From Artemisia argyi (taxonomy: Eukaryota > Streptophyta > Magnoliopsida > Asterales > Asteraceae): DNA of 64,000 bases. The position numbers and the translations under genes were made by a program. The DNA lies in the NCBI GenBank assembly GCA_030686995.1, contig CM060693.1, positions 114,585,728 to 114,649,727 of the forward strand. The letters are read 5' to 3'. The notes below the pieces were generated by a model, which was not told the origin of the DNA, made no database searches, and was given only the letters and a program-made list of their open reading frames with translations. Positions 22,503 to 35,182 of the stretch are shown piece by piece (position 1 is the stretch's first letter; the number at the start of each line of letters is the position of its first letter).

Positions 22503-23168
22503 GCATATCTAATGATAACACAGACAAACTCAAACATATGGTCCCCAATATCTCATGGGTCCAAAGTTGTTAGCGGTAAACATCCTATATATTTGTTGCA
22601 CTTGTCTAGGGTGTGGAAATGGTGAGTAGAATCCCTTTGTAGGGAAATCATTGTTCCAATTCATGGAGTAGTTCTTATAATGATTTTTATTTTTAGCTGT
22701 TTTTTTATCAAGTTTGTCTATTTGGTATATTTGTTTTCATAGGGGATGGAGGTGTAGATCTTATAGTTGGTTTGTTGTAACCTAATCCGAGTTTTAGTAT
22801 TGGTCTATAGAATTGTTTTACTTCTTCTATACTAGCAACGGGTGTTTTTGGTTTTCCTAGTATTGACTGTTTTGAACTAGAATCTGTGGTGACTTTGGGT
22901 AAGATCACAGTCTTCCTTACTGGAGACGGTCCTTTATTGATGGAACGATCCATTAAAGGTGAGGGACCATCGGGTGGATTTGAGGGACGTCTCTAGTAGC
23001 CAAGTTCGACTGAGATTTCACAAATTTTATTTGTTTTGATATGTTTGGTGATACTTCAAAAAAGTTATAACCTATACCAGTTTTATCGTCGGAAGCCTTT
23101 TAAACTCCCATTAATTGGTTAAGAGAGTGAGTACTCTTTTCAAACTTATTTAATTTTGAGGCTTCCTC
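22503..23168 (-). other. Element C gag-protease linker
   Basis: A broken linker of low conservation. A GGACGGTCC / GGGACCATC motif group occurs at about 22925-22985, matching those in the LTR and 3' region. A 81-codon ORF in another frame (22708-22953) may be a frameshifted piece of the linker. Confidence 0.5.
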
Positions 23169-24437
23169 TTATAGTTCCTCATTTTCGATTTTAAGAAGTT
23201 TGCACGTTTTACACTCCGAAACGATTTCTTTACCTTTCTCAAGTCTAGATAACATCTCTTTTAATTCCAATATCTCTTTTTCTAATTTAGATATGGTGGA
23301 TTTTAGAGATTTGTTTTTCACAATTATCTTTTGACTCACTTCACAAATTTTATCATATTCATTATCTAAATCAAGAGAATCTAGTGAGCAAATATCAAAA
23401 TTGTGGAAATTGGTTTCGGTACGTACCTCTTTTGAAGATCCGGCCATGAGACAAGTCTCATTCTTATCATCTTCTTCGCCATCACTCCAAGCACCGCTAA
23501 CATATGCCCTTTGGTTTTTGTCCCTTGTTTGGTGTGGACAATCTCCAACTAAGTGTCTTGTATCACCACATTCAAAACATCTCTTCTCACCTTTGATGTA
23601 TCTATCTTCACGAGCTTTTTGAGGAGCTTTCTTTTCCTCTCGTGATTGTCTTACAAATCTTCCTCTGCGCTTAAAAAATTTCTTGAAATCTCTAACCGCC
23701 AATGCATACTCTTCATCATCACTTTCCGAGCTTGAGTCTTCATCATCACTTAATTCCTTTTTAGCTTTTAATGCAATTGATTTTCTTTCCCCCTTACTAT
23801 TTACAACATCGGAATTATTTTTGATGATTAACTCATGGACCTTCAAGTTACCAATGAGCTCATCTAATGATAAAGATGCCAAGTCTTTGGATTCTTCAAT
23901 CGCCGTGACCTTTGCTCTCCACTTCGGATGTAAAGCCCTGAGATATTTCCTAACACAACTTTTGATAGAAATTTCCTCATCGAGTGCTTTTAAACTCATG
24001 ATTATGGTGTTAAATCTAGCAAATGAACTATCTATAGATTCATCTTCAGGTATGATAAATTATTCATATTGTTGAACCAAAAGATCGATTTTATTGTCTT
24101 TGACTTGATTATTACCTTGATGAGTGACTAACAAAGTTTTCTAGATATCTTTAGCCGTATTGCACATAAAAATACTTTGAAATTCCTTTTTAGGCAAAGC
24201 ATTGTAAATAACCATTTTTGCTTCATCATTTTTAGCGAATTTATTTTTAAGAGCATCACTTTGTTTGTCATAAGGAACAACTTCATTTTGTTTAGTTTCA
24301 AGATTAAATTCAATAGGTTTAAAGTCACCCATTGTAATAACATACCAAAGATCAAGATCTTTTGATTTCACATACGTTTCGAATCGAGTTTTCCAATAAG
24401 TAAAATTATCGGGCTCAAAGAGTGGTGGTCTTTGCAT
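23169..24437 (-). pseudogene. Element C gag
   Basis: Starts with ATG at 24437 (MQRPPLFEPDNFTYWK), the usual beginning of UBN2-type Copia gag. The capsid-like helix region runs to about residue 200, an acidic SDDEDSSSESDDEE stretch follows, then the zinc knuckle CFECGDTRHLVGDC, and last a coiled coil. Stops at about 24142 and 24060 interrupt it without changing frame. Confidence 0.88.
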
Positions 24438-24522
24438 AACTGCCCTTTTTGATATTTTTCAAATTCAATTGATCGTTTCAAGTTTTAAAATACAGTATAT
24501 TTTAGAAATCCTTGAGCAACCT

Positions 24523-24535
24523 GGCTCTGATACCA
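24523..24535 (-). promoter_or_regulatory. Element C primer binding site
   Basis: Minus strand TGGTATCAGAGCC, 2 nt from the 5' LTR; complementary to initiator tRNA-Met, the usual Copia primer. Confidence 0.88.
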
Positions 24536-24537
24536 AT

Positions 24538-25748
24538 TGTAGAAACTAGAAGGGGGGGGGGGGGGGTTGAATAGTTTCACCATTATTAATCACGTTTTTA
24601 TAAAATTGACTTTACAAATTGTGTTTGACAAAAAGGTTCGATTCGAAGCTTACGTGAAATCAACACAACAATAGATATAAGCAATGATAAGTAAACACGT
24701 AAAGATAAAGAAAGGAAAGATCAAACCAGCACACGAAGATTTATAGTGGTTCGGCTACGAAGCTCACTCCTTCGTCCCTACTCCACTCCTTGAGTGTCAC
24801 ACTCGAGAGTTTCACAAACACTATATCAACACGCTCCCTTATGGCGGAACAAACCTTACACAAGCTTACACTAAGTTTAACGACACTAAGCCGAATGTCG
24901 AGTCCTAATCCTAGCTAGAACCAATCTAAGCCCACGTGGCTTCACACCTCGTACCAACGCGATGGCACGATACAACACAATACACAATATAAGACTTGCA
25001 CTCAAGTCCTATAACATATATGAAACAATGAATGAAAGAAATGATAGATCCGCAAAAATAAGATGAGATGAGCAAAACTCTTCTTCAACACTTCGTTTCA
25101 TGATTACAACGAATGTTCTTCTCTTGCACTTAGAGGAAAGATGAGTGTGATCACTTGTAAACAACTAGAACTTGATAATGTGATCAAAGAGTACGTTTTA
25201 GAGAGAATTTCAGAATACAGAAGATTTTGGTGCATAAGAGGTGAAGATTTCTGAAGGAAAACAGTTCTGTATTTATAGGCGTCAGGAGAGAGGCGACGGT
25301 GCCTTAAATGCTGGACGGCCCCTTATCGATAAGGGATCTCTGCCCTATTTAAAGGACCGTCTAGACAAACGCTCCTCGTTTTGTCCTGACGTGGTGAAAA
25401 ACTATCTGGTGAAGTTTTGTTGTCGGTTTTGAGCGGGAAATATGGCTGTTATGGTTTTGAATGTTGAAAACATTTTCTTAATAAAACATTTCTTTAAATT
25501 ATACAAAAATACTTTTGTAAAAATGTTTTGTGACATGAAAATGTAAAGTTTTTAAATCTTTTGATCACATACACAAGTTGGTAGAAGTTTGTACATACCT
25601 TAAGTGATGTTGATGACGAAAACGAGTTTTCCAGATTAAAAACTTATTAGTCGTAGTTTTATGTAACGTGTGTTTATATTTTGTGATTAACAAAACTAGT
25701 AGAAACCGATTAATGCAAATGACATTTTTGACATTATTTGTATTTGCA
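24538..25748 (-). repeat. Element C 5' LTR
   Basis: 1211 bp, pairing with 16456-17666. The plus-strand right edge TTGTATTTGCA is followed by the duplicated target GAAAT. Confidence 0.9.
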
Positions 25749-25753
25749 GAAAT

Positions 25754-25880
25754 GCAAAGTTTAAGCGGAAAATTGGCAGCCCTAAATCATTTCTTGATAA
25801 AGTCAGCAGAGAAGTCACTCCCTTTCTTCGGAACATTGAAAAACATCACGAAGGAAAACAAGGATGAATACCTTATGAGT
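25754..25880 (+). pseudogene. Element B RT/RNase H junction fragment
   Basis: This encodes SLSGKLAALNHFLIKSAEKS and LPFFGTLKNITKENKDEY, the RT connection that continues element B's frame from before element C's insertion at 16455. Similarity to B ends at about 25873, where element D's LTR starts. No later part of B is in the window. Confidence 0.85.
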
Positions 25881-26535
25881 GTGTAAATACTCATCATTTT
25901 TGTCGTATCTGAACTGCCAAAACATCCAAAAACACTCCAATATGCATCAAAATACTGAAAATATCCCAGGATTGTGTTTTATATGTTTCAAATGCAAAAT
26001 GATTGAAATCAGATGAAAAATGAACAAAGTTTGCATAATTGGCAGTTTCAGTCCCTCAACTTTCAAAACTTGTCAAAATTAGTCCCCGAGCATTTGTTTT
26101 GGAAGAAAATTCAACCAAAGTCCTTTTGAAATCACAAGATGTCATAATTAGTCCTTTGGTGAAAAATTTCAAAAGTTTACAAAACTAGTCCCTGAACTTT
26201 GCAAAATTGTCAAAAATGGTCCCTGGGATTAAAATCTTTTGGAAATTATCAATTATGGTCCTTGTATTATTGAACTTTGGCAAAAATGATCCTTGGGTGA
26301 AAAGTTTGGAGAAATTACAAGTTTGGTCCCTGAAGTTTCACAAGTTGGCAAAACAGGTCCTTGGATTTCAAAAATGTGGAAAAATCAAAAGAGATCTTTG
26401 AACTACTCATCATTGGCAAGATAGGACCCTTTGAGAACTTTGGGAAAGTTACATGTTTAGCCCCTAAAAAATCCAGAAATTACACATTTGGTCATTGTGA
26501 TAATTACAACGCCAAACGGATCCCTTTATTATTAT
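25880..26535 (+). repeat. Element D LTR, 5' portion (U3)
   Basis: The sequence from about 25880 (TGTGTAAATACTCATC) replaces element B's coding sequence and is taken as the start of a new LTR. Bases 26040-26480 hold about six degenerate units of roughly 65 bp built on 'GGTCCCTGAAxTTxxCAAAA'. Element E is inserted at 26535. The exact TG start (25876, 25880 or 25882) is unresolved because the partner end is outside the window. Confidence 0.55.
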
Positions 26536-26869
26536 TGTTGGGAACATACTTTTGTATTTAGTCAAGTCTCGGTCATTACATTTTGTAATAGGTTGCTTAA
26601 GTAATATTTATGTTTATGTTTTAGATCATGGGCAAGTTGTAAAAGCCCATAAGGCTTGAGAAGCCCACGTCGAGATCATGAAAGGGACTAGGGAATGTTG
26701 CCCTAGCTTCCCTCCTATAAATACTAAGCTTATGTAAACATTTTAGTTGTTGGTTATTTTGTTATCTTAATGAAACTATTGTTCTTTCACTTTTCATATA
26801 TCATATAATCAACCAATCCTTATATCTATCTTATTCTTATTTGTGTAACATCAATATGGGCACCTAACA
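26536..26869 (+). repeat. Element E 5' LTR
   Basis: 334 bp, TGTTGGGAAC to CACCTAACA, with TATA-like CCTATAAATAC at about 26714. The sequence after it, TGGTATCATTCGCC at 26872, is a diverged initiator tRNA-Met PBS. Confidence 0.92.
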
Positions 26870-26871
26870 AG

Positions 26872-26885
26872 TGGTATCATTCGCC
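26872..26885 (+). promoter_or_regulatory. Element E primer binding site
   Basis: TGGTATCATTCGCC, 2 nt after the LTR. The first 9 bases match the initiator tRNA-Met PBS and the rest has diverged. Confidence 0.75.
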
Positions 26886-27238
26886 AAATAGAGATTAAAG
26901 TGTTTGTTTCAAGGTTAACGTGGGGTTAAGGGTGTTATTTCTTTATATTTTTTCTTTTTCTTTGTTTCTTTCACTCAAATCTTAAAGCTTGGACAAAGAT
27001 TGATATAGTGATTAGAAGCTTAGATTTTGCATAAAGTTTTGATCTTTTTAAGATTTTACTACTTTTACTCTTAGTTTATTGAGTTTTGTAGCTTCTTTGA
27101 TATTAGAAAACTAGTTTTTGCTAGCTAAATCTTTCATATTTAGTGTTTTCTAAGTGTTGGGGAAGTTATTTGATCAATAGAACCTTATTTCTAAGCATTT
27201 TTCTTCAAAAAGTAGTGATTTTTACATGTTTCTGGTCA
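26886..27238 (+). other. Element E leader
   Basis: T-rich untranslated leader between PBS and motif array I. No ORF or repeat was recognised in it. Confidence 0.6.
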
Positions 27239-27820
27239 TTCTACGCGTAAGATTTTGGAATAGTACAAGTTTAAAGTTGTCAAAAGTACTTTTTGGTACT
27301 TTTACGCGTGAGTTTTAGCCAAAAACCCCATTCCTACGCATAAGAGTGATTTTTACGCTTAAGTTTATGCAAAATACCCCATTCCTACGCTTAAGTGTGT
27401 TTTCTACGCATAAGTTAAGGCAGAATACCCCATTCCTACGCCAAAGTTGATATCCTACGCTTAAGTTGCCATTCTACGCAGAAGTTGGAATCTTACGCCT
27501 AAGATTGAATCTTACGCGTAAGTTGCAGATCTACTCTTAAGTTTCATCAACGGTCTTCTCTTCGAGCAACGGTGACTCAGTACTTCCCTAGCTTGGATAA
27601 GTTAGTGGAATACTTCGACTACGGATATCTTTCAAGCTTGGGCAAGTTTGAAAGATTTGTTTGGTTCGATAACCTTACGCAAAACTTGAATCTTACGCAT
27701 AAGTTTAATCTTACGCGTAAAAGAGTATCTTACGCATAAACTTTGAGTTTATGCATAACATCCTCTCTTACGCATGAAATTAAAGTCTACGCATAAGATT
27801 AATTGTTACGCGTAAGATTG
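27239..27820 (+). repeat. CTTACGCRTAAG motif array I
   Basis: About 20 copies of a 12-bp motif, consensus CTTACGCATAAG or the perfect palindrome CTTACGCGTAAG, at irregular spacing of 15-60 bp over 580 bp. Variants include CCTACGCTTAAG, TCTACGCATAAG and CTTACGCCTAAG. The array ends 91 bp before the ATG of ORF1. Each copy is an inverted repeat, which suits a dimeric DNA-binding protein or an RNA dimer site. The ACGCGT core fits the CGCG-box consensus of CAMTA factors. The same motif forms array II. Confidence 0.88.
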
Positions 27821-27910
27821 TTTCAACTTTGCCAAAGGATTTTTGATCTTAACCAAAGGAACGTGCATTTCAATCTTCTATAAGATCCTACATTACACAA
27901 GTGTTCTAAT

Positions 27911-30601
27911 ATGTCTCAGGTACATGATCTTAATACATGCCTAATACATGAAATAGCATCACCCTCTGCTTTTGAATCAGATAAGGCGCAAGTTGTTCCA
28001 TCTGACTCATCTTTATCTTCTCAAGAAGATGAACAAATGAACACAGTAGTTACATTTGATGATGACACAGTTGTTTCATTTGATGATCATATTGAGAATG
28101 ATAAACATGATCTTGTAGAACAACATGAACCATTGTTTGATCCAGACCCTGACCTTATATTGTTGTCTAAACAACTGAACGCTCAACAATTGCAAATAAT
28201 GAAATGCAATGAGAAAAATAAAGCTTTAAAAGAAACAAATAAGTCACTTACAAGAGACATTGAGTGTTATAAAATACAACTTTCAAATCTGGAACACAAG
28301 GTTAAACATGAAAAAAGTTTTGAAAAAGCTTTTCAAGAATATTACAATAAAGAACAAGATCTTCAATACAAAATGCAAGATTTAATTGAGTCAAATGGAA
28401 ATTTGGTTTCAAAACTTGAAAATGATAAGTGTGAACTTCAAAAACAGGTTGAACAACTTCAAAAAGAACTTTCAAAAACACAAACAGAGTTGTCAATTTG
28501 CAAAAAGGATTTTTATGAACATAAAGTGCGAAAAAGGAAATATGAAGAAAAATTAATATATGAAATTGTTGATCTAGAAAAACAACTAAAAGAATTTCGT
28601 AATGTTGTTTATAAAACTGGGGGCTCTATCACAACAATTCAAAAATTTACTTTAAAACCGAGACCCGATAAAGGTTTTGCACTTGGTGATTACAAATCAA
28701 TGTTTCTTCACAAAGCATTCAAAGAAAATCCTAAAATTTACAGTATGGAATATATGTGTGATGATACGATTGTGCGTACTATTGTTTATGATACTGAGGA
28801 AGAGGAAGAACTTGAAGAAGAGAGTCGATCAAAAATGAGTCAAGTTGAATATTGGAAACCATATGATTATTCAAAAGCTCCTCACATTTCTAAATCTTTT
28901 GTTCGTTAAAAGGAAATACCTGAGAAATCTTGGTTTGTCACTGAGTCATATGTTTCATCTTCTAATGCGGCTCCTGTCCAAACTGTGGCACAAGTAAATG
29001 GTCCGTTACCATCTTCTGGTGAAGTTACACCTTTACCAAAAAGTTGTCGTGTTTTAAATTATTTCAAAACTTTTATGGAAGACATCAAAATTTTGGAGGA
29101 AACAATTGAACGTAATTTAGAAATAAAAATTGAAACTTTTCAATCCGCTTACGAGCAAGAAAAGAGAGATATTTTTCAAAAAAAAAAATGTTGCCAATCA
29201 TTCAACACCTCCGTCATTGTGCTACAAGTTGGGAATAGGAACTTCAAAAGAAGTCAAATCTATGATAAACATTTTCAAATCAAATGAAAATGCGATTTTG
29301 GTTCAAAAGCAAAGAAACAGAGTTTTGAAAAATGATGCTGATCGACTCTTGGAAGAAGTTCTCAATGCTGATATTTTGTCTATTATCACGAATGATCTCT
29401 ATAAATCTGGTACTTCTATGCTTGTGGAAGATCACTGTGCTGATAATGATTTGCTAAACACCGAAATTGAGACATTAAAACAAGAAAATGATAAAATGAG
29501 GAAAAACAATGATGATGCGAGAAAACAATTTTCGAAAGAAATTTATCAACTCAAACAAAGGCTTGAATGGTGTCAAGCTCAAAGTCTTGAACTGGAATTG
29601 CAACTTCAAAGTCAAAATGTTTCAAAATCTTGTCAGATTTGCAATAACAATGAATCGTTCAAAAATAAATGTCTTCAATATGAAAAAGAAATTGCGAATT
29701 TAAAAATTGAAAACGTCAAATGGCAACAAAACCGCGATCGCATTCATTATTGCAATGGTTTACTTGAGTCTGATATTCAGGATAAAAATCACATCATCAT
29801 TGAATTGAAAGAGAAAATTAAGCTACTTCAAAAAGGAAATTTTGTTGACACCACTGTGATAGCACCAGAATTGTACCAATTAGACAAAACTGATAAGGGA
29901 ATTATGTTCAAAACACTAATGTTGACCCTTCCACTTCCACAGGACTAGCCTCCAATAATATCGTTAGCAGACCCAAGCGAAAAGGTAACAAGAAGAATAG
30001 GATCTTGCAACGTAAAAGAGGAACACTAGAAGCTCAAGAAGTAGAAGATCAACTTAGGAACTTGAATAAAACTCATGTTGCATCTGATTTAGATTCTAAT
30101 ATGGAAAATTGTAATCAAAATCTCAATGTAACGAATGATGAACCTTTGAATGTTTTGAATATTAATGCATCTTGTGTGTTTTGTCGTAAAAGTGTATCAT
30201 CTGGTGATCATGCAAAATGTGTAGCTAATTATCTCTTAAATCGTCATAAGAAATGTAGGACAGGCATTCCTTCTAGGCCCACTATTGCCTCTAAGTCAAT
30301 ATTAGGAAAACCGCCATCTACGGTTTCTAATAATGTTGTAGTTACCCCCATAATTGAAGAGAACAAATCTAGGAACAAGCCCAAAACTAGTGAGTTCACC
30401 AAAAAGAAAGCGAGAACTAGTTGGAATTGGCAACGTTGGTTACAATATAAACCAGAATTAAAAAGGATTCCTAAATTATTGAATACGTGTGCTTCTAACC
30501 AACAGGAACCCACACTTTCTTTGGGTTCCACCCTTACTTCTGTTCCATCCTCGTCGTCTTCTTGTGATACAGGTGGTGCAGATTGTTCTCTGGATTGTTG
30601 A
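27911..30601 (+). pseudogene. Element E ORF1, coiled-coil Gag-like region
   Basis: ATG at 27911. About 330 codons to a TAA at 28907, then the same frame goes on to a +1 shift in an A-run at about 29180, then to 29948 in the new frame, and back in the first frame 30005-30601. Long Glu/Lys/Gln-rich coiled coils occupy most of it. Near the end a CVFCRKSVSSGDHAKC segment has paired Cys and a His but is not a CCHC knuckle. The C-terminus leads into protease. No UBN2/capsid domain is visible, so either gag was lost or this ORF is a linker region left after a gag deletion. Confidence 0.75.
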
Positions 30602-31859
30602 TAGCGGATGCACCCGACATATGACAGGCAATCTCAAACTGTTAGTCAACTTTGTATCAAAGTTTATCGGAACTGTCAGATTCGGGAATGATCATTACGC
30701 TCTAATCATGGGATACGGTGACTATGTAAGTGGGAACATTGAAATCAGTCGTGTATATTATGTGGAAGGCCTAGGTCACAACCTCTTTTCAGTCGGTCAA
30801 TTTTGTGATGAAGATCTAGAAGTAGCATTTCGTGAGAAAACTTGTTTTGTTCGTGACTTACAAGGAAATGATCTTATGTCTGGCTCACGTGGTTCAATTC
30901 TTTATACTATATCAATGTCTACATGATTGCAACATCTCCGATATGTCTTCTCTCCAAAGCAGAATCAACTAAATCTTGGTTATGGCATAAACGTCTTTCG
31001 CACTTGAATTTCAAAACTATGACTGAACTTGCTCGTCACAAACTTGTTGATGGTTTTCCAAGATTCTGTTTTACCAAAGATCACTTATGTTCGGCCTGTG
31101 AACAAGGAAAAAGTACTCGAGCTCATTTTCCTTCAAAAACCGAGCACAGTACGAATCATGTTTTACAAATGCTTCATATGGATTTGTGTGGCCCGATGCG
31201 TGTTCAAAGTATCAACGGTAAACGCTACATACTTGTAATTGTTGATGACTACTTCAGATGGACTTGGGTTTATTTTCTTCGAAGTAAAGATCAAGCTCCT
31301 TCAATGATTATCACCTTTCTCACTAAAATTCAAGTTCAGTTACGCAACACGGTCCGAATGGTCAGAACTGACAATGGTACAGAATTTAAGAATCAAACTC
31401 TTCGGTCATATTTTGAGAAAGTGGGAATTGAGCATCAAACATCTATTGCACGAAGCCCATAATAGAATGGAGTCATTGAAAGATGCAACAGGACTTTAGT
31501 GGAAGCTGTAAGAACCATGTTGATAAATGCTCAATTACCAGATTACTTATGGGGTTGAAGCTATTTCAACTGCATGTTACACCCAAAACCGTTTCATGAT
31601 CACAAAACACCATCGCAAAACACCTTATCAACTTGTTCACAAAAGAAAACCAAACATCGATTACTTTCATGTATTTGGAGCACTTTGTTATCCGAAAAAT
31701 GATCATGATGATTTAGGTAAACTTAAAGCAAAGGCTGACATCGGAGTGTTCATAGGATATTGTGAAAATTCCAAAGGATTTCGGATATGGAAGCGTCGTA
31801 CAAGAGAAATTCAAGAAACTATTCATGCTAATTTTGATGAACACACAAATGGCTTCTGA
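30489..31859 (+). pseudogene. Element E protease and integrase
   Basis: Protease site WIVDSGCTRHMTG, then the pre-integrase zinc region WLWHKRLSHLNFKTM ... LCSACEQGKS, and the integrase core with D in LLHMDLCGP-type (here MLHMDLCGP) and D in MVRTDNGTEF. Two adjacent stops, TAA TAG at 31460-31465, replace the QQ that precedes NGVIERCNRT, where the Glu of the triad remains. Frame changes occur near 30600-30925 and 31530. The end has TRFMITKHHRKTPYQLVHKRKP-like sequence. Confidence 0.88.
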
Positions 31860-33996
31860 GCAAAACAACTTAGGACCTGAATCCAACCGTCTTAACATTC
31901 CGGACTCTTCAGCTGATCCATTGCCTCTCAACCGCAAAGAATTGGAAACCCTGTTTGCTCCACTATTTGATGATACAATTGAATACTGTTCTTCTGAGGT
32001 CTCACCAATTTCCACTGCACAACCTGAAAATATTCAAGTACCTGACTCACCTCAACAAACAACTACAACTGTTGAGAAAGACGGTCCTCCAATTGCATCT
32101 CCCATAACAGCAGAACAAACCGCTTCCAACTCACAACAATCGGCTGAAGATCCTACACCACAATCAGTTCCACAACCCGCAGAGTATGATCTAAATGCGT
32201 TCTTTAACCCATTTGCATCGGCTCCAACATTTCCTGAAATAGCTAAGTCGTCTACAAACAATTTGGATCCTGCTAACATGCGAGATACCTATCAACTACA
32301 CCCTTCGACACACAAATGGACTCGAGATCATCCCTTAGTTCAAATTATTGGCCATCCAGATGCACCAATCATGACGAGACAACGACTTCACACAGATGGT
32401 GAAACTTGCATCTATGCACTCACAGTTTGTCAAGAAGAACCTAAGAACATTAAAGAAGCAATGACTTATGACAACTGGATTGAATCTATGCAAGAGGAAT
32501 TTCAGCAATTCAAAAGATTAGAAGTCTGAGAATTAGTTGAAAGACCTGACGGAGTCTTTGTCATTGGGCTAAAATGGATTTGGAAAAACAAACTGGATGC
32601 AGAGGGCACTGTCATACGTAACAAATCACGCTTGGTAGCTAAAGGATACTTCCAAGAAGAAGGAATTGATTTTGAAGAATCTTTTGCTCCAGTTGCTAGA
32701 CTTGAAGCTGTTCGGATCTTTCTGGCATATGCTGCTTATAGGAACATGGTTGTTTATCAAATGGATGTGAAAACGGCATTTCTGAATGGTGAACTCCGTG
32801 AAGTGGTCTATGTCAGCCAACCAGAAGGCTTCGTTGATCCTGAGCGTCCCAATCATGTTTATCGACACAAAAAGGCTCTTTACAGACTCAAGCAAGCCCC
32901 AAGGGCGTGGTATGACAAACTATCTGCTTTCTTGCTGGCCAATAAATTTTCTAAAGGTTCGGTGGATCCAACATTATTTACAAAAACATACGGGGTGGAC
33001 TTACTAATTGTTCAAATATATGTCGATGACATTATTTTTGCTTTAACAAATAGAAGTTACTCAAATGACTTTGCAAATTTAATGAAAGAAAATTTTGAAA
33101 TGTCCATGATGGGTGAACTTTCGTTCTTTTTAGGACTACAAGTTCATCAATCACCCCGTGGAATTTTTCTAAATCAGTCCAAATATGCTTTGAAAATTTT
33201 AAAGAAACATGGAATGATGAGTTGCGATACTTATAATACACCAATGGCCTATACCACAAAACTAGATTTTGATATACATGGGACTCCGGTTGACCCTACC
33301 AAATACCGAAGTATTATTGGGTCACTCATGTATCTCACAGCTAGCAAACCTGATATAGTATTTGCTGTCTACATGTGTTCTCGTTATCAGTCCAAACCAA
33401 CTGAAAGGCACCTCAATGAGGCTAAAAGAATCCTTCGATACATAAAGGGAACCATTAATTTGGGAATCTGGTATCCGAAGGATTCTGGTTTTGAACTAAT
33501 TGCTTTTTCAGATGCTGACCATGCAGGATGTTTAGACACACGCAAAAGTACATCTGGTGGATTACAGTTTCTCAGAGATAAACTTGTGTCTTGGCAATCT
33601 AAGAAGCAGGACTGCACATCACTGTCGTCAACAGAATCAGAATACGTAGCTATGTCTGCTTGTTGTGCTCAAGTCATTTGGATGAGATCACAACTTAAGG
33701 ACTACGGCTACCTATTCAATAAGATTCCGATCTACTGTGACTCCAAAAGTGCCATTGCCATTTCCTGCAACACCGTTCATCACTGCAAGTCAAAACACAT
33801 TGATCTCCGTTATCATTTCATCAAAGAGCATGTCGAAAAGGTTACAATTGAATTATATTTTGTGGGAACTGAATACCAATTGGCAGACTTACTCACTAAA
33901 GCGTTACCTTCAACAAGGTTTATTGATCTAGTCCACCAAATTGGTATGCGATGTTTGACTCCAGAAGATCTGGAAAAGTTTTTAAAACACAAGTGA
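31762..33996 (+). pseudogene. Element E reverse transcriptase and RNase H
   Basis: One frame with a single stop, TGA at 32527, where the EVWELV Trp is expected. [44 protein letters not shown], catalytic [20 protein letters not shown]. RNase [55 protein letters not shown], and the AL(L/P)-type tail [10 protein letters not shown]. The 454 codons from 32632 are unbroken, so this is the best-preserved part of the element. Confidence 0.92.
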
Positions 33997-35182
33997 TTGT
34001 CAAACATCAAAAACTATCTTTGTAAATATCTTTCCAAAAACAAAATACAAAAATATAAAACCAACAAAAACACAAAAAGATTTTATCTTTTCTGCTCTTT
34101 CACTTTTCATAAAAAAAATGCAAGTACAAACCTCTCTTTTCAACACTTTATTTTTTACAAATTTCTAAAATATTTCAAAAACAAGTGTTGAGGGGGAGTT
34201 ATAGCAATTTTTTAAAATTTTCAAAACTTTTACTTCGTACTTGCATTTTACCAAAAATATTTTCTATTTATATTAATTAAATGTGTTGTTTAAAAGGTCT
34301 TTCGGGTTTCTCTCCTTGACTATTGAAACAAAATTTTCAAATCAAAAGGACATCGGTCTAAGGTCAAGGGGGAGCAAATTTATCCAAAATTGTTCTTTTA
34401 TACATGGTGTAGTTAACATTTGTTATATGTGAGTTAGTTGGGCATTAAGCTTGAAAAGCATACTAAGGTTTAGGGGCTAAAGTTGTCAACTCATGATACT
34501 TAATTTAACCCTAGTCAATACAATTTGACCCACCACTTTTTCACCAACTGCAAAAACCTGTTTTCACATTTAATACACTCACCTAACGAAATCAACGACT
34601 CACATTCAACCTGCTAACCCAAACGTTGTTCTTCAAATCTGTAAGTTCCAAAATGTTTTGATCATGTTTCTAAACAAGGGTTTTTAATTTCATCTTAATC
34701 CAACGGCTTGTTTTATCTTTAATCTTTAAAATGGCTTTAGGGTTTGCGTAAAATTAGACCCAATAATTTGGAGTGTTTGTGATTGAAATGGTTGATGGGA
34801 TTTGTTCCTAGGGTAATACTTAACATGTTATTGAACTCAAATCATGCCCAGAAACATCAATTGATCAAGATCATATTTAGGGTTCATCGTATGAATTGGG
34901 TGTTTTTGATTTATGATGTTATGTGATAATTAAATGCTTAGGATAGTGTTTATAAGTGTTTATGATCATGTCTTAGTGATTTAATTGTTCCAGAAACATG
35001 TTTTGAGTTTGAATTGATGAGATTAGGGTCGTGCGTCACTAGCAGTTATGATTTTGAGTTTTTGTGGATAAAATGTGTTATAAATTGGTCTATATGTTCC
35101 TTAGCATGTATTGAACACTCACCTAACTTCTTTTTCAACCCAGAATCATGTTTTTATGAGTTATGATTTGATGTTCTTGCGT
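33997..35182 (+). other. Element E spacer after RNase H
   Basis: Noncoding. It holds two PPT-like tracts, GTTGAGGGGGAG (about 34187) and GGTCAAGGGGGAGC (about 34363), far from the 3' LTR. In simpler Copia elements the 3' LTR would begin about here, so the third ORF looks added downstream of an ancestral PPT. Confidence 0.55.

Larger units (their letters stand above)
16456..25748 (-). mobile_element. Element C: SIRE-like Copia LTR retrotransposon
   Basis: 9.29 kb with two 1211-bp LTRs (16456-17666, 24538-25748) and 5-bp duplication GAAAT (16451-16455, 25749-25753). The sense strand is minus: PBS TGGTATCAGAGCC (tRNA-iMet type) beside the right LTR, then UBN2-type gag with CCHC knuckle, protease, integrase, RT, RNase H, and a PPT AAAAAGGGGGAGAT at the left LTR. 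LTR length, gag type and PPT fit the Sirevirus (SIRE/Maximus) lineage. One polyprotein frame runs 24437 to 20217 with stops, then shifts before 20202. A decayed extra ORF lies between RNase H and 3' LTR. Confidence 0.93.

Noticed and set aside
27239..27820. CRISPR-like look of the repeated 12-bp motif
   Set aside because: Repeats are too short and variable, spacing is irregular, no cas genes exist and the DNA is clearly eukaryotic.
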